From positions 47,652-111,651 of the forward strand of contig NZ_LVYV01000010.1 in NCBI RefSeq assembly GCF_001618955.1: a stretch of DNA of 64,000 nucleotides, in the 5' to 3' direction. How positions within the stretch are numbered: position 1 is the stretch's first letter; each line of letters opens with the position of its first letter. The position numbers and the translations under genes are program-made. Below are positions 46,753 through 56,637 of the stretch, piece by piece. This DNA is from Tardiphaga robiniae (lineage in GTDB: Bacteria; Pseudomonadota; Alphaproteobacteria; Rhizobiales; Xanthobacteraceae). Under the pieces are notes generated by a model, which was given only the letters and a program-made list of their open reading frames with translations, made no database searches and was not told the DNA's origin.

Positions 46753-48146
46753 TGGATGCACTTTCGCCCAAAACCTCGCCCGATTCGTCAACGTCTCCAA
46801 TCCCCGGCAGCGTTTCAGACGCGGCCGGCTGGCGCTCCGGCCTTGGCGGGGATTTCCGGCGCAGCCTTTCGGAGGTCAATTCGTCGATCCCGGTTCCGAT
46901 CGGCGGCCACTGGTTTCGGCGGCTGCTGGCGTTCGCCGGACCGGGTTACATGGTCTCGGTCGGCTACATGGACCCCGGCAACTGGGCGACCGATCTCGCG
47001 GGTGGCTCGAAGTTCGGCTACACGCTGCTCTCGGTGATCCTGCTGTCGAACGTGATGGCGATCCTGCTGCAGGCACTGGCCGCGCGTCTGGGCATCGTCA
47101 CCGACCGCGATCTGGCGCAGGCCTGCCGCGACAGCTTCTCCCGGCCGGTCAACATCATGCTGTGGCTGGCCTGCGAGACCGCGATCATTGCCTGTGATCT
47201 GGCGGAGGTGATCGGCACCGCGATTGCGCTGCAACTGCTATTCGGCATTCCGCTGATCGGGGGCGCGCTCATCACCGCGCTGGATGCCTTTTTGCTGCTG
47301 TTGCTGATGAACAAGGGTTTCCGTTTTCTCGAAGCTTTCGTGATCGCGCTGCTCATCGTCATCGCAGTCTGTTTCACGGTTCAGATTGTCGCTGCGGCGC
47401 CGCCCGTGGCTGCAGTGCTGAGCGGCTTCCTGCCGTCCACCGCGATCGTGACCAATCCCGAAATGCTCTACATTGCGATTGGCATCATCGGCGCAACCGT
47501 GATGCCGCATAATCTCTATCTGCACTCGTCGATCGTGCAGACCCGTGCCTATCCGCGCACCGATGAGGGCCGCCGCGACGCGATCAAGTGGGCGACGACG
47601 GACAGCACCATCGCGCTGATGCTCGCGCTGTTTATCAATGCGGCGATCCTTATTGTCGCCGCGGCGTCCTTCCATACCAGCGGTCATGCTGATGTGGCGG
47701 AGATCGGTCAGGCTTACGAGCTGTTGTCGCCGTTGCTAGGCCTCGGCATCGCATCGACGCTTTTCGCGATCGCATTGCTGGCATCCGGCCTCAACTCGAC
47801 GGTGACGGCAACGCTGGCCGGCCAGATCGTGATGGAGGGCTTTCTCCGGCTGCGTCTGCCGAACTGGGCGCGCCGGCTGCTGACTCGCGGCATCGCCATT
47901 GTCCCGGTCGTGGTCGTCACCGCGCTCTATGGCGAACGCGGCACCGGACAACTCCTCGTCTTCAGTCAGGTCATCCTGTCGATGCAACTGCCATTTGCGA
48001 TCATCCCGCTGGTGCGGTTTGTCTCGGATCGGCGAAAGATGGGTGACTTCGTAATTTCGCGATCGGTCGCCACGGCGGCATGGATCATCGCTGGCATCAT
48101 CGTGATCTTGAACTGCAAGCTGCTTTACGACACTTTTTTCGGCTGA
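46752..48146 (+). CDS. mntH: Nramp family divalent metal transporter MntH
   Basis: 464 aa. The metal-binding TM1 motif is in [15 protein letters not shown] and the TM6 motif in [14 protein letters not shown], both intact. Eleven membrane segments are predicted, preceded by a ~45-residue hydrophilic N-terminus. It imports Mn2+ (and Fe2+) with protons through the inner membrane. In Bradyrhizobium mntH is known to be repressed by the Fur homologue Mur with Mn2+; the palindrome at 46705-46723 fits this. Translation appears coupled to a three-codon leader frame. Confidence 0.95.
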   Translation: MDALSPKTSPDSSTSPIPGSVSDAAGWRSGLGGDFRRSLSEVNSSIPVPIGGHWFRRLLAFAGPGYMVSVGYMDPGNWATDLAGGSKFGYTLLSVILLSNVMAILLQALAARLGIVTDRDLAQACRDSFSRPVNIMLWLACETAIIACDLAEVIGTAIALQLLFGIPLIGGALITALDAFLLLLLMNKGFRFLEAFVIALLIVIAVCFTVQIVAAAPPVAAVLSGFLPSTAIVTNPEMLYIAIGIIGATVMPHNLYLHSSIVQTRAYPRTDEGRRDAIKWATTDSTIALMLALFINAAILIVAAASFHTSGHADVAEIGQAYELLSPLLGLGIASTLFAIALLASGLNSTVTATLAGQIVMEGFLRLRLPNWARRLLTRGIAIVPVVVVTALYGERGTGQLLVFSQVILSMQLPFAIIPLVRFVSDRRKMGDFVISRSVATAAWIIAGIIVILNCKLLYDTFFG

Positions 48147-48205
48147 AGACCTGAAATCCAGGACGGCCGCGGATGATGCCGAAGGCGGATCGTCAGCCGG
48201 GCCAG

Positions 48206-48982
48206 CTAATCCTGCGGCTCGGGCATCGTCTCGCCCGTCGCGTCCACGCGCAACCATCCTGATGGCGCCAAGCGCTGCTGCGGCAGATAGCGGCCCTTGT
48301 AGTCCATCTTCTTGGAGCCTTCGATCCAGTAGCCAAGATAGACGTAAGGCAGGCCGAGCCGCCTGGCACGGGCGATGTGGTCGAGGATCATGAAGGTGCC
48401 AAGCGAACGGCTTTCCTCACCAGGTTCGAAGAACGAATAAACCATCGACAGCCCATCGCTCAGCACGTCGGTCAGCGCGACTGCGAGCAGGTCCTCGCCG
48501 CGGCCGGTGATGCCTGTATCGGGGCCGCGGCGGCGATATTCGATGATACGGGTCTCGACATGCGAGTCCTCGACCATCATCGCGTAATCGAGCACGGTCA
48601 TGTCGGCCATGCCGCCATGGCGATGGCGCTGGTCGAGATAGGCGCGGAACACCGAATACTGTTCGGAGGTCGGCACCGCGTTGCGCTGCTCGCCGATCAC
48701 GTCGGCATTGCGTGCCTGGATCTTGCGGAAGTTGCGCGACGGCTTGAACTCATTGGCGATGACCCGGACGGAGACGCAGGCGCGGCACTGGTCGCAGGCC
48801 GGGCGGTAGGCGATCGACTGGCTGCGCCGGAAGCCGCCATGGGTGAGCAGGTCGTTGAGATCGCCGGCCTTGTCGCCGACCAGATGGGTGAAAACTTTCC
48901 GTTCGTGCCGGCCCGGCAGGTAGGGGCAGGGCGACGGCGCCGTGAGGTAGAATTGCGGAGTGTCGCGGGAGTGCTGGGTCAC
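48206..48982 (-). CDS. bpt: Aspartate/glutamate leucyltransferase (Bpt)
   Basis: 258 aa from GTG 48982, which gives the N-terminus [20 protein letters not shown] typical of the family; a longer frame to 49072 lacks similarity. Cys residues in SPCPYLPG and [12 protein letters not shown] are the ATE/Bpt hallmarks, and [17 protein letters not shown] the C-terminal one. It transfers Leu from Leu-tRNA to N-terminal Asp or Glu, marking proteins for ClpS/ClpAP (N-degron pathway). Convergent with mntH, 59 bp apart. Confidence 0.95.
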   Translation of the reverse strand: MTQHSRDTPQFYLTAPSPCPYLPGRHERKVFTHLVGDKAGDLNDLLTHGGFRRSQSIAYRPACDQCRACVSVRVIANEFKPSRNFRKIQARNADVIGEQRNAVPTSEQYSVFRAYLDQRHRHGGMADMTVLDYAMMVEDSHVETRIIEYRRRGPDTGITGRGEDLLAVALTDVLSDGLSMVYSFFEPGEESRSLGTFMILDHIARARRLGLPYVYLGYWIEGSKKMDYKGRYLPQQRLAPSGWLRVDATGETMPEPQD

Positions 48983-49081
48983 GGGTTGCCGTCGGTCTCC
49001 GAAGCAGTTTGGCGTAGCATCGCGCCGGCCGGGCAAACGGTCAATCGCTTTGCCCGGCCAAGTTGGCGTCAATCGCGGCTG

Positions 49082-49663
49082 TTAGTAGGCGCGGCCGGGC
49101 GGCTGGGCGTAAGCCGTCCGGACTACGGAGTTATTCACCACCACGGTTCCCAGCACGAGGTCGTGCAGCAACTGACGGCGGCCATTGAGCAGGCCGACGA
49201 CCAGCACCAGCGGCGTGAGCAGCGACACCGAGGCCCAGAACAAGACCGCATGTGCCGCGCCGAGCACGAAGTAGCCGGGCGTGCCGCTGAAGGTGCGCAT
49301 CTGCAGATCCATCATCCGCATGCCAACGGTGGCCGAATGCGGACCGCCCAGCGACATGCCGTAATAGACGACGGGCCAGATCACCGTCGCCGGTGAGATC
49401 AGCCAGAACAACGCCCAGCCAAGGCCGAGGGTGACGACGCCGAATACCGCGATGAAGATGACGGCGAGTATGATCGGAATCGACAGCACCACGAGATCGA
49501 TCAGGAAGGAGACAACGCGGCGCATCAGTACGCCGCGGAACAAATCCGGCTGCGCATAGGGATCGAAGGCATGGGCGCGGGGCGGGGTACCGGCACTGCG
49601 CCAAGTATCGCCTTGCCAGCTTCCGTTGTTGGGGCCGCCAGCATTCGGGCCGGTATCAGACAT
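49082..49663 (-). CDS. RDD family membrane protein
   Basis: 193 aa from ATG 49663 (GGAGGGATGCGTC before it). A ~45-residue hydrophilic N-terminus precedes RRVVSFLIDLVVLSIPIIL, where R and D are the RDD-family residues, then a second segment (WALFWLISPATVIWPVVYYG), the cytoplasmic TVGMRMMDLQM block and a third segment (LFWASVSLLTPLVLVVGLLN) with LLHDLVLGTVVV. Function unknown; some relatives are Na+/H+ antiporters. It lies between hemB and bpt on the same strand. Confidence 0.88.
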   Translation of the reverse strand: MSDTGPNAGGPNNGSWQGDTWRSAGTPPRAHAFDPYAQPDLFRGVLMRRVVSFLIDLVVLSIPIILAVIFIAVFGVVTLGLGWALFWLISPATVIWPVVYYGMSLGGPHSATVGMRMMDLQMRTFSGTPGYFVLGAAHAVLFWASVSLLTPLVLVVGLLNGRRQLLHDLVLGTVVVNNSVVRTAYAQPPGRAY

Positions 49664-49806
49664 GACGCATCCCTCCGTTTGCATCCTCACGGTCCATCAC
49701 ATGGATATCACCGGACCGCGCAACAAGTGCGCGGAATCGTTACAGACTGTCCATGACGTAAATCAGGCGTGGATCTAAATCAGGCGAGGGCCGAGCGCGG
49801 ATGCGC

Positions 49807-50931
<1,125 letters not shown>

Positions 50932-51098
50932 TCTAGCACTTTGACGTCGCCGCGTCACCGCGCTCATGCACGTTCTGCGCGCATGACGTGATGGGCAGGG
51001 TCATTGATTTTGCAGGCCCGAAGGCCCACAAAAAGCCCCCATGAATCGCCTGAACCATCGCCCTAACGTCCAGTTCCCACCCGTGAGATCGCATTCGC

Positions 51099-51578
51099 AT
51101 GTCTGAGCAGATGCCGCGCGACCTCGGGTCGAGAGACCCCACGTCGCGGGACCATGCCATGTCGGTTGCGGCGATCTCGTCCGGACGCATCGAATCCGAC
51201 GAGAACATCTGGACCCGGCGTCTGGTCCTGTTCCTGCGCGTGATGGCCGTCGTCTCGATGATGCAGGGCCTCTATCACTGGGCGCAGGTGACCGGCTTTG
51301 TCGGCACCGAGGATGACGCCTTCGAAGTCCAGACCATGGGCTGGCAGACCGCCACGATCTATTTCGCCGTTATCGAGCTGGTCAGCGCCGTCGGCCTCTG
51401 GCTCGCGACGCCATGGGGCGCCGTCGTCTGGCTGACGACCGTGGTGTCCATGGCAGTTATCGAGCTGATGTTTCCGACCATCTATGGCGGCAACCTGCTG
51501 ATCGTCGGCGTCCAGGCCGCGTTTCTCGCAGGCTACCTTGCGCTGGCATGGATGGCGGCGCGCGAACGGCCGCCATAG
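51099..51578 (+). CDS. DUF6163-like four-helix membrane protein
   Basis: 159 aa. A hydrophilic N-terminus of ~40 residues is followed by four membrane segments: about 41-62 (LVLFLRVMAVVSMMQGLYHW), 84-104 (TATIYFAVIELVSAVGLWLA), 106-125 and 131-150. The short loop ending WAQVTGF and the DAFEVQTMGWQTATIYF stretch are conserved in Hyphomicrobiales proteins of this kind. Function unknown. It diverges from hemB. Start ATG 51099 has a weak ribosome binding site; ATG 51159 (MSVAAI) is an alternative. Confidence 0.8.
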   Translation: MSEQMPRDLGSRDPTSRDHAMSVAAISSGRIESDENIWTRRLVLFLRVMAVVSMMQGLYHWAQVTGFVGTEDDAFEVQTMGWQTATIYFAVIELVSAVGLWLATPWGAVVWLTTVVSMAVIELMFPTIYGGNLLIVGVQAAFLAGYLALAWMAARERPP

Positions 51579-51593
51579 GCTCAGGACGTCAAG

Positions 51594-51690
51594 CAGTAGC
51601 CCGTAGCCCGGATGAGCGAAGCGAAATCCGGGGCCGGCGATATGTGGCGATGAAAGATCCCGCATGTCGCTACGCTCATGCGGGCTACTG
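51594..51690. repeat. Paired REP-like repeat (GTAGCCCG...GATGAGCG family) in inverted orientation
   Basis: Left unit CAGTAGCCCGTAGCCCGGAT with GAGCGAAGCGAAATCCGGG, right unit the reverse complement of a near copy (CAGTAGCCCGCATGAGCGTA and on). Units of this type (CCCGGATGAGCGAAGCGAAATCCGGG-like) recur in intergenic DNA of many proteobacteria. It lies between the DUF6163-like gene and the acyl-CoA ligase gene. Confidence 0.7.
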
Positions 51691-51744
51691 TTCGAGCGAC
51701 GAATGCAGAGGCCGCGCAGACGGCCCTGTCACAGGGAGAGGCCA

Positions 51745-53310
51745 TTGAACCAGCTTTATTCCGGCGGCACCGCCGGCAGCCTCATCGTCAGTGCCATCGC
51801 CCGCTATGGCGATCGGCCCGCGCTTGCGGACGGCCATGTTCGCTGGAGCTATCGCGACTTCGGCGACGTGGTCGCGCGCTTCATCAGCCTGTTCCGCAAT
51901 CTCGGCCTCAGGAAGGGCGATGCGCTGTCCATCCTCTCCGGCAACCGCGCCGAGAGCTGGGCCGCGATTTCCGCCGCCGCCGTGATGGGCCTGCGCTACA
52001 CGCCGCTGCATCCCATGGCCGCGGAAGACGATCACGCCTTCATTCTCGAAGACGCCGAGATCTCCGCGCTGATCGTGGAAAGCGGCAAGTTCGCCGCGCG
52101 CGGCCTCGCGCTGCGCAGCCGCGTGCCGGGCCTGAAACACTTGCTGTCCTTCGGCGCGCTCGATGGCGCGCGCGATCTGCTGGCCGAATTGCCCAACGTC
52201 ACGCCGGCGCCGCTGGTGGACGAGAGCAGCACCGGCGATATCTGCTGGCTCGCTTACACCGGCGGCACCACGGGCCGCTCCAAAGGCGTGATGCTGCCGC
52301 ATCGCGTGATCGTGGCGATGGCGCTGGCGATCTATGCGGATTGGGACTGGCCGGCCGATATCCGCTATCTCGCCGCGACACCGATCAGCCACGCCGCCGG
52401 CATTACGCTGTTTCCGGTGATGCTGCGCGGCGGCTTCGCGCGGCTGGTGCAGGGCTTTGACGCGGAGACCTATTGCCGCGTGGTGCATGAAGAGAAGATT
52501 ACCGCGACCTTCCTGGTGCCGACGCTGATCTATGCGCTGATCGACGCGCCGGAGCTGCGCGCCAAATACGACATGTCGTCATTGCAGATGATCGTCTATG
52601 GCGCGGCGCCGATGTCGCCGGACCGGCTGCGCGAAGGCGTCGGTATCTTCGGGAATGTGTTCGTGCAGCTCTATGGCCAGACCGAAGCGCCGCAGATCAT
52701 CACCACCATGCGCAAGATCGATCACGACGACAGCAAGCCGGGCCGTCTCGGTTCCTGCGGCCGCGCCAATCCGATGGTCGAGGTCAAACTGTTCGACGCC
52801 GAGATGCGCGAAGTGGCGACAGGGGAGCCCGGCGAGATCTGCGTGCGCGGCTCGCTGGTAATGGATGGTTACTGGAAACGGCCGGATGCCACCGAAGATG
52901 CGTTTCGCGGCGGCTGGCTGCACACCGGCGATGTCGCGGTGAAGGATGCGGACGGCTTCTTCTATATCGTCGATCGCACCAAGGACATGATCATCTCCGG
53001 CGGCTTCAACATCTATCCGCGCGAAGTCGAGGATGCCTTGATGGCGCATCATGCGGTGGCGTCCGCCGCGGTGATCGGAATTCCCGATGCGAAGTGGGGC
53101 GAGGCGGTGAAGGCCTTTGTCGTGCTGAAAGCCGGCGCGAATAATTCCGCGGAGGAACTGCAGGCGCATGTGAAGGACAAGCGCGGCGCGCCGTGGTCGC
53201 CGAAGACGATCGATTTCGTCGCCGAGATCCCCGTGACAGGCCTCGGCAAGATCGATCGCAAGGCATTGCGGGCGCCATATTGGGAAGGACGAACGCGCGG
53301 AGTTGCGTAA
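51745..53310 (+). CDS. Acyl-CoA synthetase / AMP-dependent ligase
   Basis: 521 aa from TTG 51745, which follows CAGGGAGAGGCCA with good spacing; the open frame extends upstream into the REP-like repeat, which is not protein-like. The ATP-binding P-loop is YTGGTTGRSKGVMLPH (about 170-185), QLYGQTEAP the adenine motif, DRTKDMIISGGFNIYPREVE the hinge, and TGLGKIDRKALR the catalytic Lys motif near the C-terminus. It activates a carboxylic acid (probably a fatty or aromatic acid) to its CoA thioester. Specificity is not readable from sequence. Confidence 0.9.
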   Translation: MNQLYSGGTAGSLIVSAIARYGDRPALADGHVRWSYRDFGDVVARFISLFRNLGLRKGDALSILSGNRAESWAAISAAAVMGLRYTPLHPMAAEDDHAFILEDAEISALIVESGKFAARGLALRSRVPGLKHLLSFGALDGARDLLAELPNVTPAPLVDESSTGDICWLAYTGGTTGRSKGVMLPHRVIVAMALAIYADWDWPADIRYLAATPISHAAGITLFPVMLRGGFARLVQGFDAETYCRVVHEEKITATFLVPTLIYALIDAPELRAKYDMSSLQMIVYGAAPMSPDRLREGVGIFGNVFVQLYGQTEAPQIITTMRKIDHDDSKPGRLGSCGRANPMVEVKLFDAEMREVATGEPGEICVRGSLVMDGYWKRPDATEDAFRGGWLHTGDVAVKDADGFFYIVDRTKDMIISGGFNIYPREVEDALMAHHAVASAAVIGIPDAKWGEAVKAFVVLKAGANNSAEELQAHVKDKRGAPWSPKTIDFVAEIPVTGLGKIDRKALRAPYWEGRTRGVA

Positions 53311-53649
53311 AATTGTCGAATTAATTTTCGGGGCGTTGGCGGTAAGACTTCAGTCACCCTAACGCCCCGGTTACGAACCTTACGCGAGTGTTTCGAATTT
53401 TACGCAAGCTGTTCCGCTATGCGACAGATCGGGCGGACAAAGCTGGAACATGGGCTTTGCAGCGTGAATCAAACCTTGCGAAAACCCCTTGTTTCACCGG
53501 CTTAATCTCAGATTCACTGTCTCAAATTCATGATCTCTTTATTGTCTTATTTAAGCGGTTCTTCAAACGCTCCCCCTTAAGTTGGCCCTATCAGACGGGA
53601 CACAAGTTTCGTCGAATAAGTCGATAAAAACGACAACAGGGGTAGTGTC
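53311..53649. other. Intergenic region with a stem-loop, upstream of ldtR
   Basis: An inverted repeat GGGGCGTT (53330-53337)/AACGCCCC (53361-53368) follows the acyl-CoA ligase gene at 20 bp; no T-run, so it is at best a weak terminator. The rest is A+T-richer (53500-53600) and should contain the ldtR promoter. No coding frame supported. AGGGGTAGTGTC before ATG 53650 is the ribosome binding site. Confidence 0.5.
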
Positions 53650-54162
53650 ATGATGAAGACCGTTGCGACGGTGGAAAGCGTCGATCTCGTTCCGGGCCAG
53701 GCGCCGGTTCAGCCGCTTTATCTGGAAGCCTTGACGTTGGTGGAGCGTCTGCATCGCCGCCTGCTCGACGTCATCAAGGATGAATTCGATCGCCGCGGCC
53801 GCGCTGATATCAATTCGGTCCAGGCACTGCTGCTCTACAATATCGGCGACAAGGAATTGACCGCCGGCGAGCTGCGCACCCGTGGTTACTATCTCGGCTC
53901 CAACGTGTCCTATAACCTGAAGAAGCTCGTCGAACTCGGCTTCCTCGATCATCAGCGCTCGCGCGTCGATCGTCGCTCGGTTCGCATTCGTCTGACGGCG
54001 CAGGGCCAGGAAATCCGCCACATCGTCGACGCGCTGTATCAGAAGCACGTCAAGACGGTCGAGCAGGTCGGTGGCATCTCCAACGAGGAATTCGCGACCC
54101 TCAACAAGTCGCTGCATCGCCTTGAGCGCTTCTGGACCGACCAGATCCTGTATCGCCTCTGA
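53650..54162 (+). CDS. ldtR: MarR-family winged-helix regulator, LdtR type
   Basis: 170 aa. Winged-helix region about residues 50-120: VQALLLYNIGDKELTAGELR, then RGYYLGSNVSYNLKKLVELGFL as recognition helix and RSRVDRRSVRIRLT as wing. This sequence matches the LdtR group of Hyphomicrobiales, known from Liberibacter as a regulator of an L,D-transpeptidase gene and stress tolerance. No transpeptidase gene adjoins here. Two adjacent ATGs (53650, 53653) could serve as start. Confidence 0.87.
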   Translation: MMKTVATVESVDLVPGQAPVQPLYLEALTLVERLHRRLLDVIKDEFDRRGRADINSVQALLLYNIGDKELTAGELRTRGYYLGSNVSYNLKKLVELGFLDHQRSRVDRRSVRIRLTAQGQEIRHIVDALYQKHVKTVEQVGGISNEEFATLNKSLHRLERFWTDQILYRL

Positions 54163-54712
54163 GAATTCCGGAAAGGGGACGGCAAGGCGCATATGCGGGG
54201 AATGCACCTCCGCAAGATGTTCCGGTCATAAGGCCGGTCACGCGTCCCCTTCCATGTTGCCTTGATCAACCAACACGCCAGCCAACGGCGGATGTTTCGA
54301 CCTTCATCGGCCTTGCTGGAAACAGCGGGCCGATTTGTCTTTGGGCGGTATGCGGGTCGAAGATATTGCCGATCCTCCCGGCTAGGTGAATGCATCGTTT
54401 GCGGAGAAATCCCGCACAGGTGAGGGCAAGGACCATGCCCTCGGAAATGCCAGTTTGAGGAGAGAACGGCTTTGCCGGAAGCAGGGGCTTAATTTCGAGC
54501 ACTCATCGGAAAAGCCGCTTGCTCATCCATACAGAGCGCGACGCTTCTGAGAATTAATGGTTCTGAAGCCGATCCATTGCGCGTCACGGCAACAGCATGT
54601 TGTCCGTAAGGGCTGGTTGGCCGAGAGGCCCGAGTCGCCTTCACCTAAAAATTTCTTGTGACTACAGGCCAACTCTAGGTAGTGTGGGCGATTATCGTTT
54701 GTGGGGGCGAAC
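54163..54712. other. Intergenic patchwork with degenerate repeat A
   Basis: 550 bp without a supported gene. It carries repeat copy A (54199-54324). Around 54620-54650 the sequence GGTTGGCCGAGAGGCCCGAG looks like a tRNA D-arm but no acceptor or anticodon stem can be completed, so it is not called a tRNA. The last 50 bases are A+T-richer and probably hold the promoter for the orphan membrane gene. Confidence 0.45.
54199..54324 (+). repeat. Degenerate direct repeat, copy A
   Basis: Aligns with 55229-55352 in the same orientation with many substitutions and a few single-base gaps. Shared blocks: TGCACCTC, TCCGG, CCTTGATCAAC-AACACGC, CGGC-GATG and TTCG-CCT. The copies are about 1030 bp apart and bracket the orphan membrane gene. 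Confidence 0.5.
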
Positions 54713-55225
54713 ATGGTGCCAGCTGATGTAGATGCAGCGGTAATTGCCGCAAACTCCAGAGATGTTATCGAACAGAACTGTGGCTCTAATGATGTTCTGG
54801 GTCACGAGTTCTGGGAAGTATGGGTCAAGGACCAGTTTGGACAAATGGCTACCCGCTTTGTCGAGGTAGAGGGCGACAAAGTCGTACGTGTTTATCCAGT
54901 ATTTGAGCAGCTCGTTTTTAGACTTAACACTCTTCATGGCGAAGCCCAGCTGCGGCGAGAAATCGCCAAGCGAGAGCACGAATTGAAGCGGATAACCGTT
55001 TTGGGAAGCCTGATTTGCGCCTTTGGCGGCTTTGCAGCGACGCTCGGTATGTTCATTTACCTCACGGTGCAGGGTGGAGAAAATGCTTTTTGGCCATCAA
55101 TAATCATGGCCGCGAGTGTGGTCGTAACCTGCGGGACATACCTTTTTGGAAAATTCGTGATGGTTGATCCCGCAGCGCTGGGCGGCATACCAAAGAGGTG
55201 CGCAGCGGGAGTGACTCCAGTTTAG
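54713..55225 (+). CDS. Orphan membrane protein, unknown function
   Basis: 170 aa. The N-terminal ~75 residues are soluble (start MVPADVDAAVIAANSRDVIE; HEFWEVWVKDQFGQMATRFV), a charged helix follows (HGEAQLRREIAKREHELKR, possible coiled coil, 75-93), then two membrane segments at about 94-118 and 126-147. Codons ending in A or T are much more frequent than in neighbouring genes, and A-runs are common, suggesting transfer. It is bracketed by repeats A and B. Start ATG 54713 has GGGGGCGAAC before it; GTG 54701 in frame is an alternative. I recognise no family. Confidence 0.65.
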   Translation: MVPADVDAAVIAANSRDVIEQNCGSNDVLGHEFWEVWVKDQFGQMATRFVEVEGDKVVRVYPVFEQLVFRLNTLHGEAQLRREIAKREHELKRITVLGSLICAFGGFAATLGMFIYLTVQGGENAFWPSIIMAASVVVTCGTYLFGKFVMVDPAALGGIPKRCAAGVTPV

Positions 55226-55228
55226 AAG

Positions 55229-55352
55229 GGAGTGCACCTCTCCAGAATACTCCGGCCCTAAACTCCGCTGTGTCGTCGTCGTGTATTTCCTTGATCAACA
55301 ACACGCTGGCTAGCGGCGATGCTTCGGCCTCGACCAGCCCCCGCTGGCAACG
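55229..55352 (+). repeat. Degenerate direct repeat, copy B
   Basis: Counterpart of 54199-54324 (see there for shared blocks). It begins at the 3' end of the orphan gene and lies in an open frame upstream of the next small gene, but its similarity to noncoding copy A argues that this stretch is not coding. Confidence 0.5.
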
Positions 55353-55449
55353 GCAAGTTGACTTGCTATTCCGACTCTTGAAATTACTTCGCCCCGATGG
55401 AACCAAGTTCCCTCTCGCGCTTTATCGCTTCATCAGAAGGGGTCAAGCC

Positions 55450-55680
55450 ATGCTGGTCGAACGCGGTCTGAAAGTGATGAATGTCGAGGCGGTGGGCGAC
55501 GCCTATGCCATCGCTGCGAACTATCTGCGCAAGTCCGGCGCGATCCCCGATACTCATCTCACCAACGATCGGCTGCTCGAAATCATCGTCCGGATGTTTC
55601 ATCGCGGCGAAGACAACAAGCTTCGCCTTGCGAATAGAGCGATCGCGCAATTCCAGGCTGCACGGCCTGAAGCCGCGTAG
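55450..55680 (+). CDS. Small conserved hypothetical protein (76 aa)
   Basis: Starts MLVERGLKVMNVEAVGDAYA, all-helical in appearance, with SGAIPDTHLTNDRLLEIIV and MFHRGEDNKLRLANRAIAQF. No signal peptide or membrane segment. AGAAGGGGTCAAGCC before ATG 55450 is a good ribosome binding site; the frame is open further upstream, but that part overlaps repeat B. It seems conserved in Bradyrhizobium relatives, function unknown. The next gene follows after 11 bp, so the two are probably one operon. Confidence 0.7.
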   Translation: MLVERGLKVMNVEAVGDAYAIAANYLRKSGAIPDTHLTNDRLLEIIVRMFHRGEDNKLRLANRAIAQFQAARPEAA

Positions 55681-55691
55681 CCGGTTTTCTG

Positions 55692-55937
55692 ATGTCCAAC
55701 GGGGAAAATGACGACATGCAGATTGCCATCGACCGCATCATGCACACCTATGACCTGATGATGAGCCGCACCCAGGCGGCATCGGACGAAGCCCGCACCA
55801 AGGTGACCGATTATGTGCAGTCGCTGTTCGATGGCGGCGAGAAAGATCCGCACCGGCTGACGGTATTCGGACTGACCTATCTGCGTGAGCTCGATGGCAG
55901 CAACGATCCGGTGAAGGCCGGATTTACCGGGCTGTAG
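55692..55937 (+). CDS. Small conserved hypothetical protein (81 aa)
   Basis: Residues 1-50 form a helix rich in Asp, Met and Ala (DMQIAIDRIMHTYDLMMSRT), then DYVQSLFDGGEKDPHRLTVF and GLTYLRELDGSNDPVKAGFT. No membrane segment. Codon use is like that of the core genes. It lies 11 bp after the 76-aa gene. Function unknown. Confidence 0.7.
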   Translation: MSNGENDDMQIAIDRIMHTYDLMMSRTQAASDEARTKVTDYVQSLFDGGEKDPHRLTVFGLTYLRELDGSNDPVKAGFTGL

Positions 55938-56637
55938 CCAGCGTGATCTTTTTTCCCTCCCCCAAGCGGCGAAGCCGGTGGGGAGGGATACTTCTCGCGC
56001 CGGCGCGTCGCTTCAGATTCAAATTTCAAACAGCCACTGGTCCGGAAACACGTATTCGCATTCTCGCGGCGCTTGCGCGTCCGAGGTGTAAGCAGTGCCC
56101 CTCAAGTGACGAGGGGTGGCGGCGCGCCTGACGGCGCAAGTTATTGGTGACTGTCGCGATCCGCTCCGCCGGAACGCCGGCAAGCTGCAACCGCGCAACG
56201 CCATCAGGCGCGCCACCGCGACTTTTCTGTCCCTGGGGCCGTGCTTCCGGGTACTGGGCACGGGCATCGCGCCCGTCATCCGGCCGGCTTTCGCCTGCCT
56301 TCGCCCGCACCCGTCCAGCCGCAAGCGGCAGAGCCCCGTAGTGGGCCCGGACGGCTACCCAAGGCCTCCCGAGTGCGCAGGGTACGTCACCCCACACCCG
56401 CAGGCGCCGCATCCTGTCCCACTTCAAGACGCCTCATGAAGCGCCCCTCGCGAACCGGATACGCGGAGGATAATCTTGTTAGGTATATTATCAATAGCAT
56501 ATAGGAAAAAATGCTTGTCGCTGTTGTCAGCCCACCGCTGTCATGTTTGGCGCGATAGGGGAATGACGAGCGGGACGCGATGCGCTCATCGTATGTGTGC
56601 TCATCGAAGCACTGTCATCGCGGTTCTGCTACTCGAA
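55938..56637. other. 700-bp gene-poor region containing a structured repeat
   Basis: No gene is supported. Several overlapping open frames on both strands in 56020-56440 are the product of the G+C-rich repeat described separately. From 56450 to 56520 the sequence is A+T-rich (GGTATATTATCAATAGCATA) and unlike its surroundings, which marks the edge of the repeat. Confidence 0.5.
56098..56450. repeat. G+C-rich structured repeat element with internal long inverted repeat
   Basis: Begins with a hairpin CCCCTC/GAGGGG (56098-56116). Long arms GGTGGCGGCGCGCCTGACGG (56115 on) and, inverted, CCATCAGGCGCGCCACC (56201-56217) enclose about 60 bp. The right part (to about 56450) is Pro/Arg-codon-like low-complexity sequence. 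Similar stretches recur in Bradyrhizobium-group intergenic DNA as far as I recall; copy number cannot be checked here. Confidence 0.5.

Noticed and set aside
54620..54660. tRNA-like GGTTGGCCGAGAGGC segment
   Set aside because: Resembles a tRNA D-arm only; no acceptor stem, anticodon stem or T-loop can be completed around it.
55198..55449. N-terminal extension of the 76-aa gene
   Set aside because: The extra 84 codons cover degenerate repeat B, which is noncoding in its other copy, and ATG 55450 has its own ribosome binding site.
56026..56427. 133-codon minus-strand frame in the 56-kb repeat
   Set aside because: Falls within a structured repeat with several competing frames on both strands; no start signal or domain supports it.
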